The notes: generated from the sequence alone by a model not told the origin. Positions 35,025 through 44,426 are shown, counted from the stretch's first letter. The stretch: 64,000 nt of DNA from Lentzea indica (GCF_012184385.1 NZ_VSRL01000003.1:40837-104836); one strand, 5' to 3'. Made by a program: numbers and translations.

Positions 35025-36845
35025 GTGACGACTGCGAAGCGCCGTGCCCGTGTCCGAGCCCCTGAGCTGGTAGGACGCGGCTGGCTGAACACGGGTGACG
35101 CCAAGGTCAGCCTCAAGGACCTGCGCGGCAAGATCGTGCTACTGGACTTCTGGACGTTCTGCTGCATCAACTGCCTGCACGTCCTCGACGAGCTGCGGCT
35201 CCTCGAGCGCGAGTTCGAGGACGTCCTCGTCACGATCGGCGTGCATTCGCCGAAGTTCGTCCACGAGGCCGACGCGGAGGCGCTGAAGGCCGCCGTCGAG
35301 CGCTACGAGGTGCATCACCCGGTCCTCGATGACCCGGAGCTCACCACCTGGCAGAACTACGCGGTGAAGGCCTGGCCGACGCTTGTGCTGGTCGACCCCG
35401 AGGGCTACGTGGTGCACGTCGCCGCAGGTGAGGGCCACGTTGAGGCACTCAAAACCATCATCAAGGAACTCGTCGAGGAGCACGACGAGAAGGGCACGCT
35501 GCACCGCGGCACGGGTCCCTACGTCGCCCCGGAACCCACGAACACGACGCTCAGGTTCCCGGCGAAGGCGATCGTCACGCCGAGCAACACGATCCTGGTC
35601 AGCGACTCCGCCCACCACAGCATCGTGGAGCTGGAAGCCGACGGCGAGACGGTCGTCCGCCGCATCGGCACCGGCGAACGGGGCAGGCAGGACGGGAACG
35701 CCCCCACCTTCTCCGAGCCCGCCGGCCTCACACTCGTCCCCAACACGCACGGCTACGACGTCGTCATCGCGGACACGGTCAACCACCTCCTTCGCGGCCT
35801 CAACCTCGACACCGGTGAGGTCACGACGCTCGCCGGCACCGGGGAGCAGTGGCGCGACGGAGAGACCGACGGGCCGGCCGACAAGATCGACCTGACCAGC
35901 CCGTGGGATGTCGCCTGGTGGAACGGTGGCGTGGCGATCGCCATGGCCGGCAACCACACGCTGGGCTTCTTCGACCCCGCCACCAACACCGTCAGCCGCC
36001 TGGCCGGCACCACCGTCGAGGGCATCAACGACGGTCCCCAGGAAGAGGCTTTCTTCGCGCAGACGTCCGGGCTCGCGGCGGACGGCGACCGGCTGTGGAT
36101 GGTCGACTCCGAGACGAGCGCGCTGCGCTACCTCGAGAACGGTGAGGTCCACACCGTGATCGGCAAGGGGCTGTTCGCGTTCGGGCACAAGGACGGAGAG
36201 GCGGACCAGGCCCTCCTGCAGCACCCGCTCGGCGTCACGGTCCTCCCCGACCACTCGATCGCGATCTCGGACACCTACAACAACGCGATCAGGCGCTACG
36301 ACCCCGAGACCAACGCCTTGTCCACCATCGCCACGGACATCGCCGAGCCGTCCGACGCGCTCCTGATCGACAACGAGCTGCTGGTGGTCGCGAGCGCGGC
36401 CCACCGGCTCGAACGCTTCTCCGCGGCCGCCACCAAGATCGACGGGACCGAGCACCAGGTGAAGCGGCCGTCCACCGACATCGCGTCAGGGCAGATCGAG
36501 CTCGCGGTCATCTTCACCCCGCCCACCGGCACCAAGCTCGACGAGCGGTACGGCCCGTCGACGCGTCTGGAGATCACCAGCTCACCGCCGGACCTCATCC
36601 TCGAAGGCGCCGGCGTCAGCACTGAACTGGTACGGGCGTTGCGGATCAACGATCAGGTCACGAACGGCGTTCTGCATGTCGTAGCCCAGGCCGCCAGTTG
36701 CAGTGACGATCCTGCCGACGAACACCCGGTGTGCCGTCTGACCAGGCAGGACTGGGGTGTGCCAGTTCGAGTTGTTGCCGATGCACCTACCCGGTTGCCG
36801 CTGCTGATGGGCGGCATGGACGAGGTGCCCCAGCCAGCCACGTAG
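35025..36845 (+). CDS. NHL-repeat protein with N-terminal thioredoxin-like domain (NHLRC2-like)
   Basis: About 606 residues. The N-terminal domain (residues 1-150) is thioredoxin-like, with the redox CxxC in WTFCCINCLHVLDE. The remainder forms an NHL beta-propeller (repeats such as NTILVSDSAHHSIVELEADG, GYDVVIADTVNHLLRGLNLD and HSIAISDTYNNAIRRYDPE), ending with a small C-terminal beta domain. The architecture matches NHLRC2-type proteins. No signal peptide is seen. The start is probably the GTG at 35025; a GTG five codons upstream is possible. The next gene follows after 9 bp but has its own leaderless -10 box. Confidence 0.87.
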   Translation: MTTAKRRARVRAPELVGRGWLNTGDAKVSLKDLRGKIVLLDFWTFCCINCLHVLDELRLLEREFEDVLVTIGVHSPKFVHEADAEALKAAVERYEVHHPVLDDPELTTWQNYAVKAWPTLVLVDPEGYVVHVAAGEGHVEALKTIIKELVEEHDEKGTLHRGTGPYVAPEPTNTTLRFPAKAIVTPSNTILVSDSAHHSIVELEADGETVVRRIGTGERGRQDGNAPTFSEPAGLTLVPNTHGYDVVIADTVNHLLRGLNLDTGEVTTLAGTGEQWRDGETDGPADKIDLTSPWDVAWWNGGVAIAMAGNHTLGFFDPATNTVSRLAGTTVEGINDGPQEEAFFAQTSGLAADGDRLWMVDSETSALRYLENGEVHTVIGKGLFAFGHKDGEADQALLQHPLGVTVLPDHSIAISDTYNNAIRRYDPETNALSTIATDIAEPSDALLIDNELLVVASAAHRLERFSAAATKIDGTEHQVKRPSTDIASGQIELAVIFTPPTGTKLDERYGPSTRLEITSSPPDLILEGAGVSTELVRALRINDQVTNGVLHVVAQAASCSDDPADEHPVCRLTRQDWGVPVRVVADAPTRLPLLMGGMDEVPQPAT

Positions 36846-36854
36846 ACTCTGCTG

Positions 36855-37175
36855 GTGCCTGATGTCAAGCTCGAGATCCAGATGCTGTACGACCGCGTCA
36901 TGGTGCGTATCTCGCCGGAGGACGGCGAGCGGCGTTCCAGTGGAGGCATCGTGATCCCCGCTACGGCCCAGATGGCGAAGCGGTTGGCGTGGGGTGATGT
37001 GTTCGGAGTCGGTACCAGCGTGCGGCACGTGAAGGTCGGCGACCGGGTGTTGTTCAACCCGGAAGATCAGCTTGAGGTCGAGGTGCACGGCACCACGTAT
37101 CTCGTGATGAGGGAACGCGATCTGCACGCGGTTGCATCGGAGCTCACCGAGCACGGTACTGGTCTGTACCTATGA
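36855..37175 (+). CDS. GroES-like co-chaperonin family protein
   Basis: A 106-residue Cpn10-fold protein: MLYDRVMVRISPEDGERRSS, GGIVIPATAQ, VKVGDRVLFNPEDQLEVEVH and YLVMRERDLHAVA follow the GroES pattern, although it lacks the full mobile loop and is diverged from the housekeeping GroES. Many actinomycetes carry such a second GroES-like gene without an adjacent groEL. TAGACT (36843-36848) overlaps the stop of the NHL gene and lies 6 nt before the GTG, so its own leaderless promoter is likely. Function inferred only from fold. Confidence 0.8.
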   Translation: MPDVKLEIQMLYDRVMVRISPEDGERRSSGGIVIPATAQMAKRLAWGDVFGVGTSVRHVKVGDRVLFNPEDQLEVEVHGTTYLVMRERDLHAVASELTEHGTGLYL

Positions 37176-37251
37176 GCCGCCGGTTCGTGATCTGCGCCTG
37201 ATAGCTACACACATATGCCACCTCAGGAGAGACAGGGCAACGGGGAGAGCT

Positions 37252-39243
37252 GTGCCGTACGACGCTGAGAAGACGAGAGCGATGCCTCCGGTGGGTCCCG
37301 GCGGCACCTCCTCCGAGCAGACCACCAAGATCAACCCGGTTCAGGTCGACGCCTCCACGGAGGCGTGGCCGTCCGAAGAGCCGGACAGGGAGCAGCCGAC
37401 GGTCACCGCGGCTGTGCCCGGTGTCGGTTTCCCAGCAGGCGAGGACGCCACCGAGTACATGCGGCCGGTGGTTCCGCCGGAGCCGCAGCCGGAGGACTCC
37501 GGGGTCTACGGTCCCGTGATGATCGAGCCGGGCGAGGACGAGGCCCAGCCCAAGAACACCAGGAAGAAGGCGCTGATCGTCGCCGCGGCCGTGGTCGGCG
37601 CGTTCGGCCTGCTCTACGGCCTCGACATCCTCGTTTCCAGCGGCAACGTGCCGCGCGGCGTGACCGTCGCGGGTGTCGACGTCGGCGGCATGGGTCACGA
37701 CGAGGCCGAGAAGAAGCTGCGCGACGAGATCGGCCCCCGGCTGAGCAAGCCGGTGGCGCTCAAGGCCGGTGACGTCAACGCCGAGCTCGACCCCAAGGCA
37801 GCGGGTCTGGAGCTCGACTGGGACAGCACGATCGACCGTGCCGGCAGCCAGCCGCTCAGCCCGATCACGCGCGTCACCTCGTTCTTCACCAGCCGCGAGG
37901 TCGGCGTCGCGACGAAGGCCGACGACGCGAAGGTCTCCGGCGCGCTCGAGGCGCTGCGCCCCAAGCTCGACCACGAGCCCATCGAGGGCACCATCAAGTT
38001 CGAGGGCGCCAAGCCCGTCGCCGTCGACCCGCACGACGGCCAGAAGCTGAAGGCGGAAGAGGCCACCAGCACCGTCATCGCGAACTGGGCCTCCGGCAAC
38101 GCCGTCGAGGTCCCGATGGACTTCACCCCGGTGAAGACGACCAAGGAGGGCGTCGAGAAGGCGCTCAACGACGTCGTCAAGACGGCCGTCTCCGGTCCGG
38201 TCAAGATCAAGGGCGAGGGCAAGGACGCGACGCTCACGCCGGAGCAGATCGGGGCCACGCTGGCCTTCACGCCCGGCGACGGCGGCGCGCTGAACGTCAC
38301 GCCGAACAAGGACAAGCTCGTCGAGGTGGCCGGTCCGCAGCTCAAGGACACGGTCAAGGAGGGCAAGGACGCCCAGATCGTCTTCGAGGGCGGCAGGCCG
38401 ACCGTCAAGGAGTCGGTGGACGGCCTCGACCTCGACTGGGACAAGAACCTCCAGCCCTACTTCGACACGCTGAAGAAGACCGACGGGCGCGAGGTCAAGT
38501 TCGAGTACAAGCACACGCCCGCGAAGGTCACCACCGAGCAGGCGAACAAGATGGGCATCAAGGAGGTCATCGGCGAGTTCCAGACCGGTGGCTTCGCTCC
38601 CGCCTCGGGTGTCAACATCCGGGTCGTGGCCGAGAAGGTCAACGGCGCGATCGTGAAGCCCAAGGAGACGTTCAGCCTCAACAAGTACACCGGCCCCCGC
38701 GGTACCGCGCAGGGCTACGTCGAGGCGGGCATCATCGAGAACGGCATCCCCGGCAAGGCGGTCGGTGGCGGCATCTCGCAGTTCGCGACCACGCTCTACA
38801 ACGCGTACTACTACGCGGGCATGAAGGACGCGGGCCACAAGGAGCACAGCTACTGGATCACGCGGTACCCGAAGGGCCGTGAGGCCACCGTGTTCATGGA
38901 CGGCGCGGGCAACAGCCTGATCGACATCGCGTTCACGAACCCGGACGACACGGGCGTCGCCATCCAGACGATCTGGACCCCGTCCTCGATCAAGATCGTG
39001 CTGTGGGGAACCAAGAACTACGACGTCACCGGCTCCACCAGCGGCGAGTTCAACCCCACCCAGCCGCAGGAGAAGAAGGTCAACAAGGCCGAGTGCACGC
39101 CGAGCAACGGTTCCCCTGGCTTCTCGGTGACGGACACCCGCACGATCAAGGACCGCCGCAGCGGCCAGTCCCGCAGTGAGTCGCGCACGGTCCGTTACGA
39201 CCCGCAGTTCAAGATCATCTGCGAACCGCCACCCGGCGGCTGA
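37252..39243 (+). CDS. VanW family protein with membrane anchor and YoaR-like domains
   Basis: A 663-residue protein. An acidic, Pro-rich cytoplasmic N-terminus (about 1-100) precedes one membrane helix (KALIVAAAVVGAFGLLYGLD). The extracellular part has two repeated YoaR-type putative peptidoglycan-binding domains (VTVAGVDVGGMGHDEAEKKL and later EGVEKALNDVVKTAVSG) and then the VanW domain (GEFQTGGFAPASGVNIRVVA, VKPKETFSLNKYTGPRG, GIPGKAVGGGISQFATTLYN). The family is linked to the cell wall and exported. The GTG at 37252 has GGGGAGA upstream; a longer frame upstream is not coding. It is followed by a strong hairpin. Confidence 0.87.
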   Translation: MPYDAEKTRAMPPVGPGGTSSEQTTKINPVQVDASTEAWPSEEPDREQPTVTAAVPGVGFPAGEDATEYMRPVVPPEPQPEDSGVYGPVMIEPGEDEAQPKNTRKKALIVAAAVVGAFGLLYGLDILVSSGNVPRGVTVAGVDVGGMGHDEAEKKLRDEIGPRLSKPVALKAGDVNAELDPKAAGLELDWDSTIDRAGSQPLSPITRVTSFFTSREVGVATKADDAKVSGALEALRPKLDHEPIEGTIKFEGAKPVAVDPHDGQKLKAEEATSTVIANWASGNAVEVPMDFTPVKTTKEGVEKALNDVVKTAVSGPVKIKGEGKDATLTPEQIGATLAFTPGDGGALNVTPNKDKLVEVAGPQLKDTVKEGKDAQIVFEGGRPTVKESVDGLDLDWDKNLQPYFDTLKKTDGREVKFEYKHTPAKVTTEQANKMGIKEVIGEFQTGGFAPASGVNIRVVAEKVNGAIVKPKETFSLNKYTGPRGTAQGYVEAGIIENGIPGKAVGGGISQFATTLYNAYYYAGMKDAGHKEHSYWITRYPKGREATVFMDGAGNSLIDIAFTNPDDTGVAIQTIWTPSSIKIVLWGTKNYDVTGSTSGEFNPTQPQEKKVNKAECTPSNGSPGFSVTDTRTIKDRRSGQSRSESRTVRYDPQFKIICEPPPGG

Positions 39244-39262
39244 GTCCACACCTTCAGATTCA

Positions 39263-39302
39263 CAGTGGCCACGCGCGGGTATTCACCCGTTCGTGGCCAC
39301 TG
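39263..39302. repeat. 40-bp hairpin spanning the start codon of the DUF1206 gene
   Basis: CAGTGGCCACG (39263-39273) pairs with CGTGGCCACTG (39292-39302). Inside, CGGGT and ACCCG pair around an ATTC loop, so the element forms a 16-bp stem with a small internal bulge. It could end transcription of the VanW gene, but it also covers the proposed GTG start of the next gene (39293) and could mask it in mRNA. Confidence 0.6.
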
Positions 39303-40084
39303 TTGCGCATGAGGCGCGAAGACACCCCGCCGTCCAGACGTTGGGGCGGGTGGGGATGGTTGTGTACGGAGCGGTCCACGTGCTCATCGCATGGCTGGCG
39401 CTCCAGGTCGCGTTCAGCGGTGACGCCGAACGGACGGATTCGAAAGGCGCGCTGACCGAGCTCGCGCAGAACGGTTCCTGGCTGCTGTGGACCGTCGGCA
39501 TCGGCTTGGTCTTCTTCGCGCTCTGGCAGGTGATTCTGGCCTTCGTCGGCTACTCGTACCGCAGTGAGAAGCGCAAGCGGATCTCCAAACGCATCGGTTC
39601 TGCCGCACGCGCCATCACCGCGACCGGTATCGCGCTCGGTGCTTTCAAGTACGCCACCAGCGGTAGCGCCGGCGATCAGACGCAGCAGCAACAGGAACTG
39701 ACCGCGCAGGTGCTGGCGTGGCCAGGCGGCCAGTTGATCGTCGGGGCGATCGCGATCGGTGTGCTCGTCATCGCCGGCGTGATCGCTTACAAGGGCTTCA
39801 AGAAGTCCTTCGAGAAGGACCTCGACATGAGCCGTGCGCCGTCGTGGATCGAGCCGGTGGGCCGGATCGGCTGGATCGGCAAGGGTTTCGCGTACGGCGT
39901 GATCGGTGTCCTCGTCGGACTCGCGGCGATCAACGCGGATCCGGAGCAGTCCGGTGGCATGGACAAAGCGCTGCACACGTTGGCAGCACAGCCTTACGGC
40001 GTGTTCTTGCTCAGCGCGGTCGCGATCGGCATCGCCGCGTTCGGCGTCTACTGCTTCGTCGCTGCACGAGCACTCAGGGAATGA
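39293..40084 (+). CDS. DUF1206 family membrane protein
   Basis: A 263-residue membrane protein with six helices in three pairs, the DUF1206 pattern: RVGMVVYGAVHVLIAWLALQ / WTVGIGLVFFALWQVILAFV; SAARAITATGIALGAFKY / GAIAIGVLVIAGVIAYKGFK; IGKGFAYGVIGVLVGLAAIN / FLLSAVAIGIAAFGVYCFVA. Each pair repeats a Gly/Arg-containing motif. The GTG at 39293 restores the usual N-terminal extension and lies 7 nt after TATTCA; an ATG at 39355 would cut into the first helix. Function unknown. Confidence 0.83.
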   Translation: MATVAHEARRHPAVQTLGRVGMVVYGAVHVLIAWLALQVAFSGDAERTDSKGALTELAQNGSWLLWTVGIGLVFFALWQVILAFVGYSYRSEKRKRISKRIGSAARAITATGIALGAFKYATSGSAGDQTQQQQELTAQVLAWPGGQLIVGAIAIGVLVIAGVIAYKGFKKSFEKDLDMSRAPSWIEPVGRIGWIGKGFAYGVIGVLVGLAAINADPEQSGGMDKALHTLAAQPYGVFLLSAVAIGIAAFGVYCFVAARALRE

Positions 40085-40087
40085 GAA

Positions 40088-40127
40088 ACGGGTCCTCGCA
40101 CCTCGGGCAGGAGGTGCGAGGACCCGT
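40088..40127. terminator. Strong bidirectional terminator hairpin
   Basis: A perfect 17-bp stem: ACGGGTCCTCGCACCTC (40088-40104) pairs with GAGGTGCGAGGACCCGT (40111-40127) around GGGCAG. It lies between the ends of the convergent DUF1206 and FadE5-like genes. Confidence 0.8.
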
Positions 40128-40141
40128 CGTCCTTGCAGCGC

Positions 40142-41977
40142 TCAGAAAACGCTCTCGTCGATGTCCATCAGCGCGTTGTCGGTGGACTCGGCGATCTTGC
40201 GGCGGGCGGTGAGCTCCGGCAGCACGTTCTTCGCGAAGAACGACGCCACGGCGACCTTGCCCTCGTAGAACGCCTTGTCCTTGGCCGACGGCGCGCCGCC
40301 GAGCTTCTCCAGCGCGACCTCGGCCTGGCGAAGCAGCAGCCAGCCGACGAGCACGTCGCCGGCGGTCATCAGCAGGCGGACCGAGTTCTGGCCGACCTTG
40401 TAGAGGTTGCGGACGTCCTCCTGCGACGAAGTCAGGAAGCCGACCAGCGAGCCGAGCATGCCCTGCAGGTCCTCGAGACCCTGCTTGAGCAGCGCGCGCT
40501 CCTCCTTCAGGCGACCGTTGCCGCCCTCGTTGTCGAGGAACTTCTGGATCTCGCCGTTGATGTACGCGAGCGCCTGGCCCTTGTCGCGGATGATCTTCCG
40601 GAAGAAGAAGTCCAGCGACTGGATGGCCGTGGTGCCCTCGTACAGGGAGTCGATCTTCGAGTCGCGGATGTACTGCTCGATCGGGTACTCCTGCAGGAAG
40701 CCGGAGCCGCCCAGCGTCTGCAGCGACTGCGCCAGCTGCTCGTACGCGCGCTCCGAGCCGACGCCCTTGACGATCGGCAGCAGCAGGTCGTTGACCTTCG
40801 CCGCGAGCTCCTTGTCGTCGCCGCCGAGCATCACCTTGTCCTGGAACGTCGCGGTGTACAGGTACACGGCGCGCAGGCCCTCGGCGTACGCCTTCTGCAG
40901 CATCAGGCTGCGGCGCACGTCCGGGTGGTTGGTGATGGTGACGCGCGGGGCGGTCTTGTCCGTCATGCGCGTCAGGTCGGCGCTCTGCACGCGCTCCTTT
41001 GCGTAGGACAGCGCGTTCAGGTAGCCGGTCGACAGCGTCGCGATGGCCTTGGTGCCGACCATCATGCGGGCGTACTCGATGACGTCGAACATCTGCGCGA
41101 TGCCGTCGTGCACCTCGCCCAGCAGCCAGCCCTGGGCGGGCACGCCGTGCTGGCCGAACGTCAGCTCACACGTGGTGGACGCCTTGATACCCATCTTGTG
41201 CTCGACGTTGGTCACGAAGGCGCCGTTGCGCTCGCCCAGGTCGCCGGTCTGCGGGTCGAAGTGGAACTTCGGCACGAGGAACAGCGACAGACCCTTGGTG
41301 CCCGGCCGCGCCTCGACGCCTTCGCCCTCGGGGCGCGCCAGCACCAGGTGCATGATGTTCTCGGTGAGGTCCTGGTCACCGGACGTGATGAAGCGCTTCA
41401 CGCCCTCGATGTGCCAGGAGCCGTCGTCCTGCTTGATCGCCTTGGTGCGGCCGGCGCCGACGTCAGAACCGGCGTCCGGCTCGGTCAGCACCATCGTGGC
41501 GCCCCAGCCGCGGTCGATCATCAGCTGCGCCCAGTGCTGGTCGCGCTCGGTGCCGTTGTTGTAGACGACCGTCGCGAAGCTCGGGCCGGCCAGGTACATG
41601 TAGATCGGCGGGTTGGCGCCGAGGATCATTTCGGACGCGGCCCACGCGACCGACGGCGGAGTGCCGAAGCCGCCGAGCTCCTCAGGCAGGAACATGCGGT
41701 ACCACTCGCCGTCCCACACGGCCTTGTACGACTTCTTCAGCGACTCCGGCAGGGTCGCCGAGAACGTCGCCGGGTCGTACTTCGGCGGGTTGCGGTCGGC
41801 GTCGGCGAACGAGTCCGCGAGGGGACCCTCCGCCAGCGTCTTCATCTCGGCCAGAACGCCGCGCGCGGTGTCCTCGTCGGACTGCTCGAACGGCCCTGTG
41901 CCGAGGTGGTCCTGCACGTTGAAGACCTCGAACAGGTTGAACTCGAGATCCCGGACGTTGCTCTTGTAGTGGCCCAT
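40142..41977 (-). CDS. Acyl-CoA dehydrogenase, FadE5-type
   Basis: A 611-residue long-form acyl-CoA dehydrogenase. The N-terminal extension [19 protein letters not shown] is diagnostic of the mycobacterial FadE5-like group, which is also 611 residues long. FAD/substrate motifs are visible ([57 protein letters not shown] and [20 protein letters not shown]). It oxidises medium- and long-chain acyl-CoA and passes electrons to ETF. GAGGAG lies 11 nt before the ATG. Two copies of the TACT-N4-AGTA operator lie upstream (42016-42052), linking it to the 20-24 kb locus and to the EtfD-like gene. Confidence 0.92.
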   Translation of the reverse strand: MGHYKSNVRDLEFNLFEVFNVQDHLGTGPFEQSDEDTARGVLAEMKTLAEGPLADSFADADRNPPKYDPATFSATLPESLKKSYKAVWDGEWYRMFLPEELGGFGTPPSVAWAASEMILGANPPIYMYLAGPSFATVVYNNGTERDQHWAQLMIDRGWGATMVLTEPDAGSDVGAGRTKAIKQDDGSWHIEGVKRFITSGDQDLTENIMHLVLARPEGEGVEARPGTKGLSLFLVPKFHFDPQTGDLGERNGAFVTNVEHKMGIKASTTCELTFGQHGVPAQGWLLGEVHDGIAQMFDVIEYARMMVGTKAIATLSTGYLNALSYAKERVQSADLTRMTDKTAPRVTITNHPDVRRSLMLQKAYAEGLRAVYLYTATFQDKVMLGGDDKELAAKVNDLLLPIVKGVGSERAYEQLAQSLQTLGGSGFLQEYPIEQYIRDSKIDSLYEGTTAIQSLDFFFRKIIRDKGQALAYINGEIQKFLDNEGGNGRLKEERALLKQGLEDLQGMLGSLVGFLTSSQEDVRNLYKVGQNSVRLLMTAGDVLVGWLLLRQAEVALEKLGGAPSAKDKAFYEGKVAVASFFAKNVLPELTARRKIAESTDNALMDIDESVF

Positions 41978-42015
41978 CTCGTCAGCTCACTCCTCAGGGT
42001 CGCGGCGGGGTCGCC

Positions 42016-42052
42016 TACTGACCGGTAACAACAGAGTATTACTCGACAGTAA
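42016..42052. promoter_or_regulatory. TetR-type operator pair (site C) upstream of the FadE5-type gene
   Basis: TTACTCGACAGTAA (42039-42052) is a clear match to the regulon palindrome; TACTGACCGGTA (42016-42027) is a weaker copy. Their centres are 24 bp apart, unlike the 16 bp at sites A and B. A possible -10 (TAATAC) lies between or under them on the minus strand. Confidence 0.7.
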
Positions 42053-42128
42053 CCCCGGCAAGGCCGTCCACCCACTGGTGGTGAATCAGACAGTCCTCTT
42101 GTCAGCCTGAATCGGGCATGAGCGCCGG

Positions 42129-43166
42129 TCAGACGCGTATCGGGCGCTCTGGGACCATGTCCTGCAGTCCTGCGTTCGTGCGCTCCTGTGCGTCGATCGC
42201 GCGCGGCAACATGACAGATTCGTAGGTCCGAACGCCGTCTCGGACACCGTGCTCGGCGATCGCGAGCGCCAGTTCGGCGGCGTCCTCCATGGCGAGGTTC
42301 GCCCCGACGCCCAGTGGCGGCATCAGATGGGCGGCGTCGCCGAGCAGGGTCACGCCGGGCGTGTGCTCCCACGTGTGGGGCACCGGCAGCGCGTACAGCG
42401 GCCGGTGGATCAGCTCGCCGGTGAGGAACGCCGCCAGGTCCGGGTGCCAGCCCGTGTAGAGGTCCAGCAGCTCGGCGTTGGAGGGCTTCCAATCCTCACG
42501 CGCACGCATGCACGCGTACGCGCGAATGTGATTACCGCTGTTGCGCTGCGCCCACAGCATCAGGCCCTCGTGGTCCGCGACCATCGTGCCCTGACCGGTG
42601 AGGTCGAGCAGCCGTTCGTCGTTGTCGTGCCGGGTCTCGACGAACATCACGCCGGTGTACTCGGGCGTGGCGGGTGACACGGCCTGGCGCACCCGTGACC
42701 ACGCCCCGTCCGCACCGATGACCAGGTCGAACGTGGCGGTCGAACCGTCCAGGAACGTGACGTGGCCGCCGGGCGCGGCGGAAGCGACGCCGAGTCCCCA
42801 GCTGACCGTCCCCGGCGTGAGCGAACCGAGCAGCAGGTCGCGGAGCTGGCCGCGGTCGATCTCCGGGCGGAAGTCGCCCTCCGGTAGCTCGTGCTCGATC
42901 AACGCTGCGGTGGCGTGGTCGACCTTGCGCTGCTCCTGGCCTTCGTCACGGGCGAGTGCGCGCCACTCGTCGTAGAGCCCAGCGGCGCGGATGGCCACCT
43001 GCCCGGAGTCGCCGTGCAGGTCGATGGTGCCGCCCTGCTGGCGGGCGTTCGGTGAACTCTCGCGCTCGAAGACGGTGACGTTCTCGAAGCCGTGCAGCTG
43101 GAGAACTCGGGCACAGGTGAGGCCGCCGATGCCGGCCCCTGCGATGGCAATGCGTGGTGTGGTCAT
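42129..43166 (-). CDS. FAD-dependent monooxygenase (TetX/PHBH-like)
   Basis: A 345-residue aromatic-hydroxylase-type flavoprotein: dinucleotide site RIAIAGAGIGGLTCARVLQL, the DG motif FDLVIGADGAWSRVRQAV and the GD motif GVTLLGDAAHLMPPLGVGAN. The group includes TetX-type tetracycline oxygenases and many monooxygenases acting on antibiotics and phenols; the substrate is not inferable. The start is taken at the ATG at 43166 (an ATG three codons upstream is possible). It lies divergent from a TetR gene, with a palindrome between, so it is probably induced by its own substrate. Confidence 0.85.
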   Translation of the reverse strand: MTTPRIAIAGAGIGGLTCARVLQLHGFENVTVFERESSPNARQQGGTIDLHGDSGQVAIRAAGLYDEWRALARDEGQEQRKVDHATAALIEHELPEGDFRPEIDRGQLRDLLLGSLTPGTVSWGLGVASAAPGGHVTFLDGSTATFDLVIGADGAWSRVRQAVSPATPEYTGVMFVETRHDNDERLLDLTGQGTMVADHEGLMLWAQRNSGNHIRAYACMRAREDWKPSNAELLDLYTGWHPDLAAFLTGELIHRPLYALPVPHTWEHTPGVTLLGDAAHLMPPLGVGANLAMEDAAELALAIAEHGVRDGVRTYESVMLPRAIDAQERTNAGLQDMVPERPIRV

Positions 43167-43191
43167 GCCATCCATGAAACCGTATCGACTA

Positions 43192-43241
43192 CAAAAGTGC
43201 AATGACTACACTTTTGAAGTGGCTCAACTCGCAGGTACGAT
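43192..43241 (+). promoter_or_regulatory. TetR promoter with overlapping operator
   Basis: CAAAAGTG (43192-43199) and CACTTTTG (43209-43216) form an inverted repeat in the only AT-rich part of the divergent region. The right arm overlaps TTGAAG (43214-43219), which pairs with TACGAT (43236-43241) at 16 bp as a promoter. The GTG of the TetR gene follows 6 nt later, so the transcript should be leaderless and autorepressed. Confidence 0.65.
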
Positions 43242-43247
43242 CCGACG

Positions 43248-43826
43248 GTGACCGAACTCGGCCGCCGTGAGCGCAAGAAGCTGCAGACCCGTCAGTCGAT
43301 CGCCGACGCGGCGCTGGAGCTGTTCCTGGCGCGCGGGTTCGACGACGTGGGCGTGAAGGAGATCGCCGACCGGGCGGACGTGTCGGTGACGACGCTGTTC
43401 AAGCACTTCCCGAGCAAGGAGTCGCTGCTCTTCGACGAGGACGCGGAGATGGAGTCCGCGCTGGTCGGTGCCGTGCGCGACCGTCCGGCAGGGCAGTCGA
43501 TCCCGCAGGCGTTGAAGGACCACTTCGTCCGAGCGGCGACCGGGCACGCCGACCACCCGCTGTTCGGGCCCTTCATCCGGCTCGTCGAGGACACGCCGAC
43601 GTTGCGCGCGTACCAGCGCACCATGTGGATCCGCCACGAGACAGCGCTGGCCCATGCCATCGCCGAGGACGTCGGTGCGCCACTGGACGACGTGAGGTGC
43701 GCGGGGCTGGCCCGGTTCGCGCTGGAGGCCCGTGACGTGATCTTCGGGCGGGCGGACCGGGAGAAGGCGGCTGAGGAGTTGTTCGGGCTACTCGAGCACG
43801 GCTGGGCGGCCGATCAGAAGGCCTGA
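43248..43826 (+). CDS. TetR family regulator of the divergent monooxygenase
   Basis: A 192-residue TetR protein with a clear N-terminal helix-turn-helix (IADAALELFLARGFDDVGVK, then EIADRADVSVTTLFKHFPSK) and a helical ligand domain (HPLFGPFIRLVEDTPTLRAY). The start is the GTG at 43248, 6 nt after the TACGAT -10 box. Divergence from the monooxygenase gene and the palindrome overlapping its own -35 suggest it represses both. The 3' end overlaps the convergent LuxR gene by 39 bp. Confidence 0.88.
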   Translation: MTELGRRERKKLQTRQSIADAALELFLARGFDDVGVKEIADRADVSVTTLFKHFPSKESLLFDEDAEMESALVGAVRDRPAGQSIPQALKDHFVRAATGHADHPLFGPFIRLVEDTPTLRAYQRTMWIRHETALAHAIAEDVGAPLDDVRCAGLARFALEARDVIFGRADREKAAEELFGLLEHGWAADQKA

Positions 43827-44426
43827 CCGGTAGGCGAGTGACACCGCGTGCGTCCGGTCGCGCGCGCTGAGCTTGCGCAGGATGCCCTTCACGTGGGTCC
43901 GCACGGTCTCCACGGACACGATCAGCTCGTTCGCGACCTGCTGGTTCTCCAGGCCGTCCGCGATGAGCGTGAGCACCTCGTACTCGCGCCGCGTCAGCGT
44001 CGGCCGTTCTCGTGGCCGCAGGTCGGGGTGCACGTAGCCGCGTGAACGGCACGTCTCGGCGATCACTCGCACGATCTGCTCCGGCTGGGCCGAGCGCGGC
44101 ACGACGCCGCGAACCCCCGCCTCCAGCGCGCTCGTCACGTAGTTCGCGTGCGAGTGGGCGTCGCGGACCAGGCCGATGACCAGCAGGGCCGGGTCGCGTT
44201 CGACCAGGAGCCTGGCCAGGTGCCCGACGGGATCGAGCACGGAGTCGACGAGCAGCACGTCTGGCCGCAGTCGTTCATGCAGGCGGACGGCGGCGTGCAG
44301 GTCGCCCGTCGAGCCGAGCCAGCGCAGGCCGGCGGTCCGCCTGATCAGGGCGGACAGACCTTCTCGGTACAGCGGCACGGGGTCGATCAGCGCGACACCG
44401 GGGCCGGGCCGGCTTGGCTGGAGCAT
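43788..44426 (-). CDS. Orphan LuxR/NarL-type response regulator with atypical receiver
   Basis: A 212-residue protein. The receiver (about 1-120) keeps the phosphoacceptor aspartate (DVLLVDSVLDPVG), but the usual acidic pair is reduced to one Asp (VALIDPVPLYREGL), and the conserved lysine near AGVRGVVPRSA is missing, so phosphorylation may not switch it. The C-terminal LuxR helix-turn-helix is complete (LTRREYEVLTLIADGLENQQ, VANELIVSVETVRTHVKGIL). No kinase gene is nearby. GGAGG lies 5 nt before the ATG at 44426. Targets unknown; an inverted repeat GTGTT-N6-AACAC lies upstream (44475-44490). Confidence 0.85.
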   Translation of the reverse strand: MLQPSRPGPGVALIDPVPLYREGLSALIRRTAGLRWLGSTGDLHAAVRLHERLRPDVLLVDSVLDPVGHLARLLVERDPALLVIGLVRDAHSHANYVTSALEAGVRGVVPRSAQPEQIVRVIAETCRSRGYVHPDLRPRERPTLTRREYEVLTLIADGLENQQVANELIVSVETVRTHVKGILRKLSARDRTHAVSLAYRSGLLIGRPAVLE

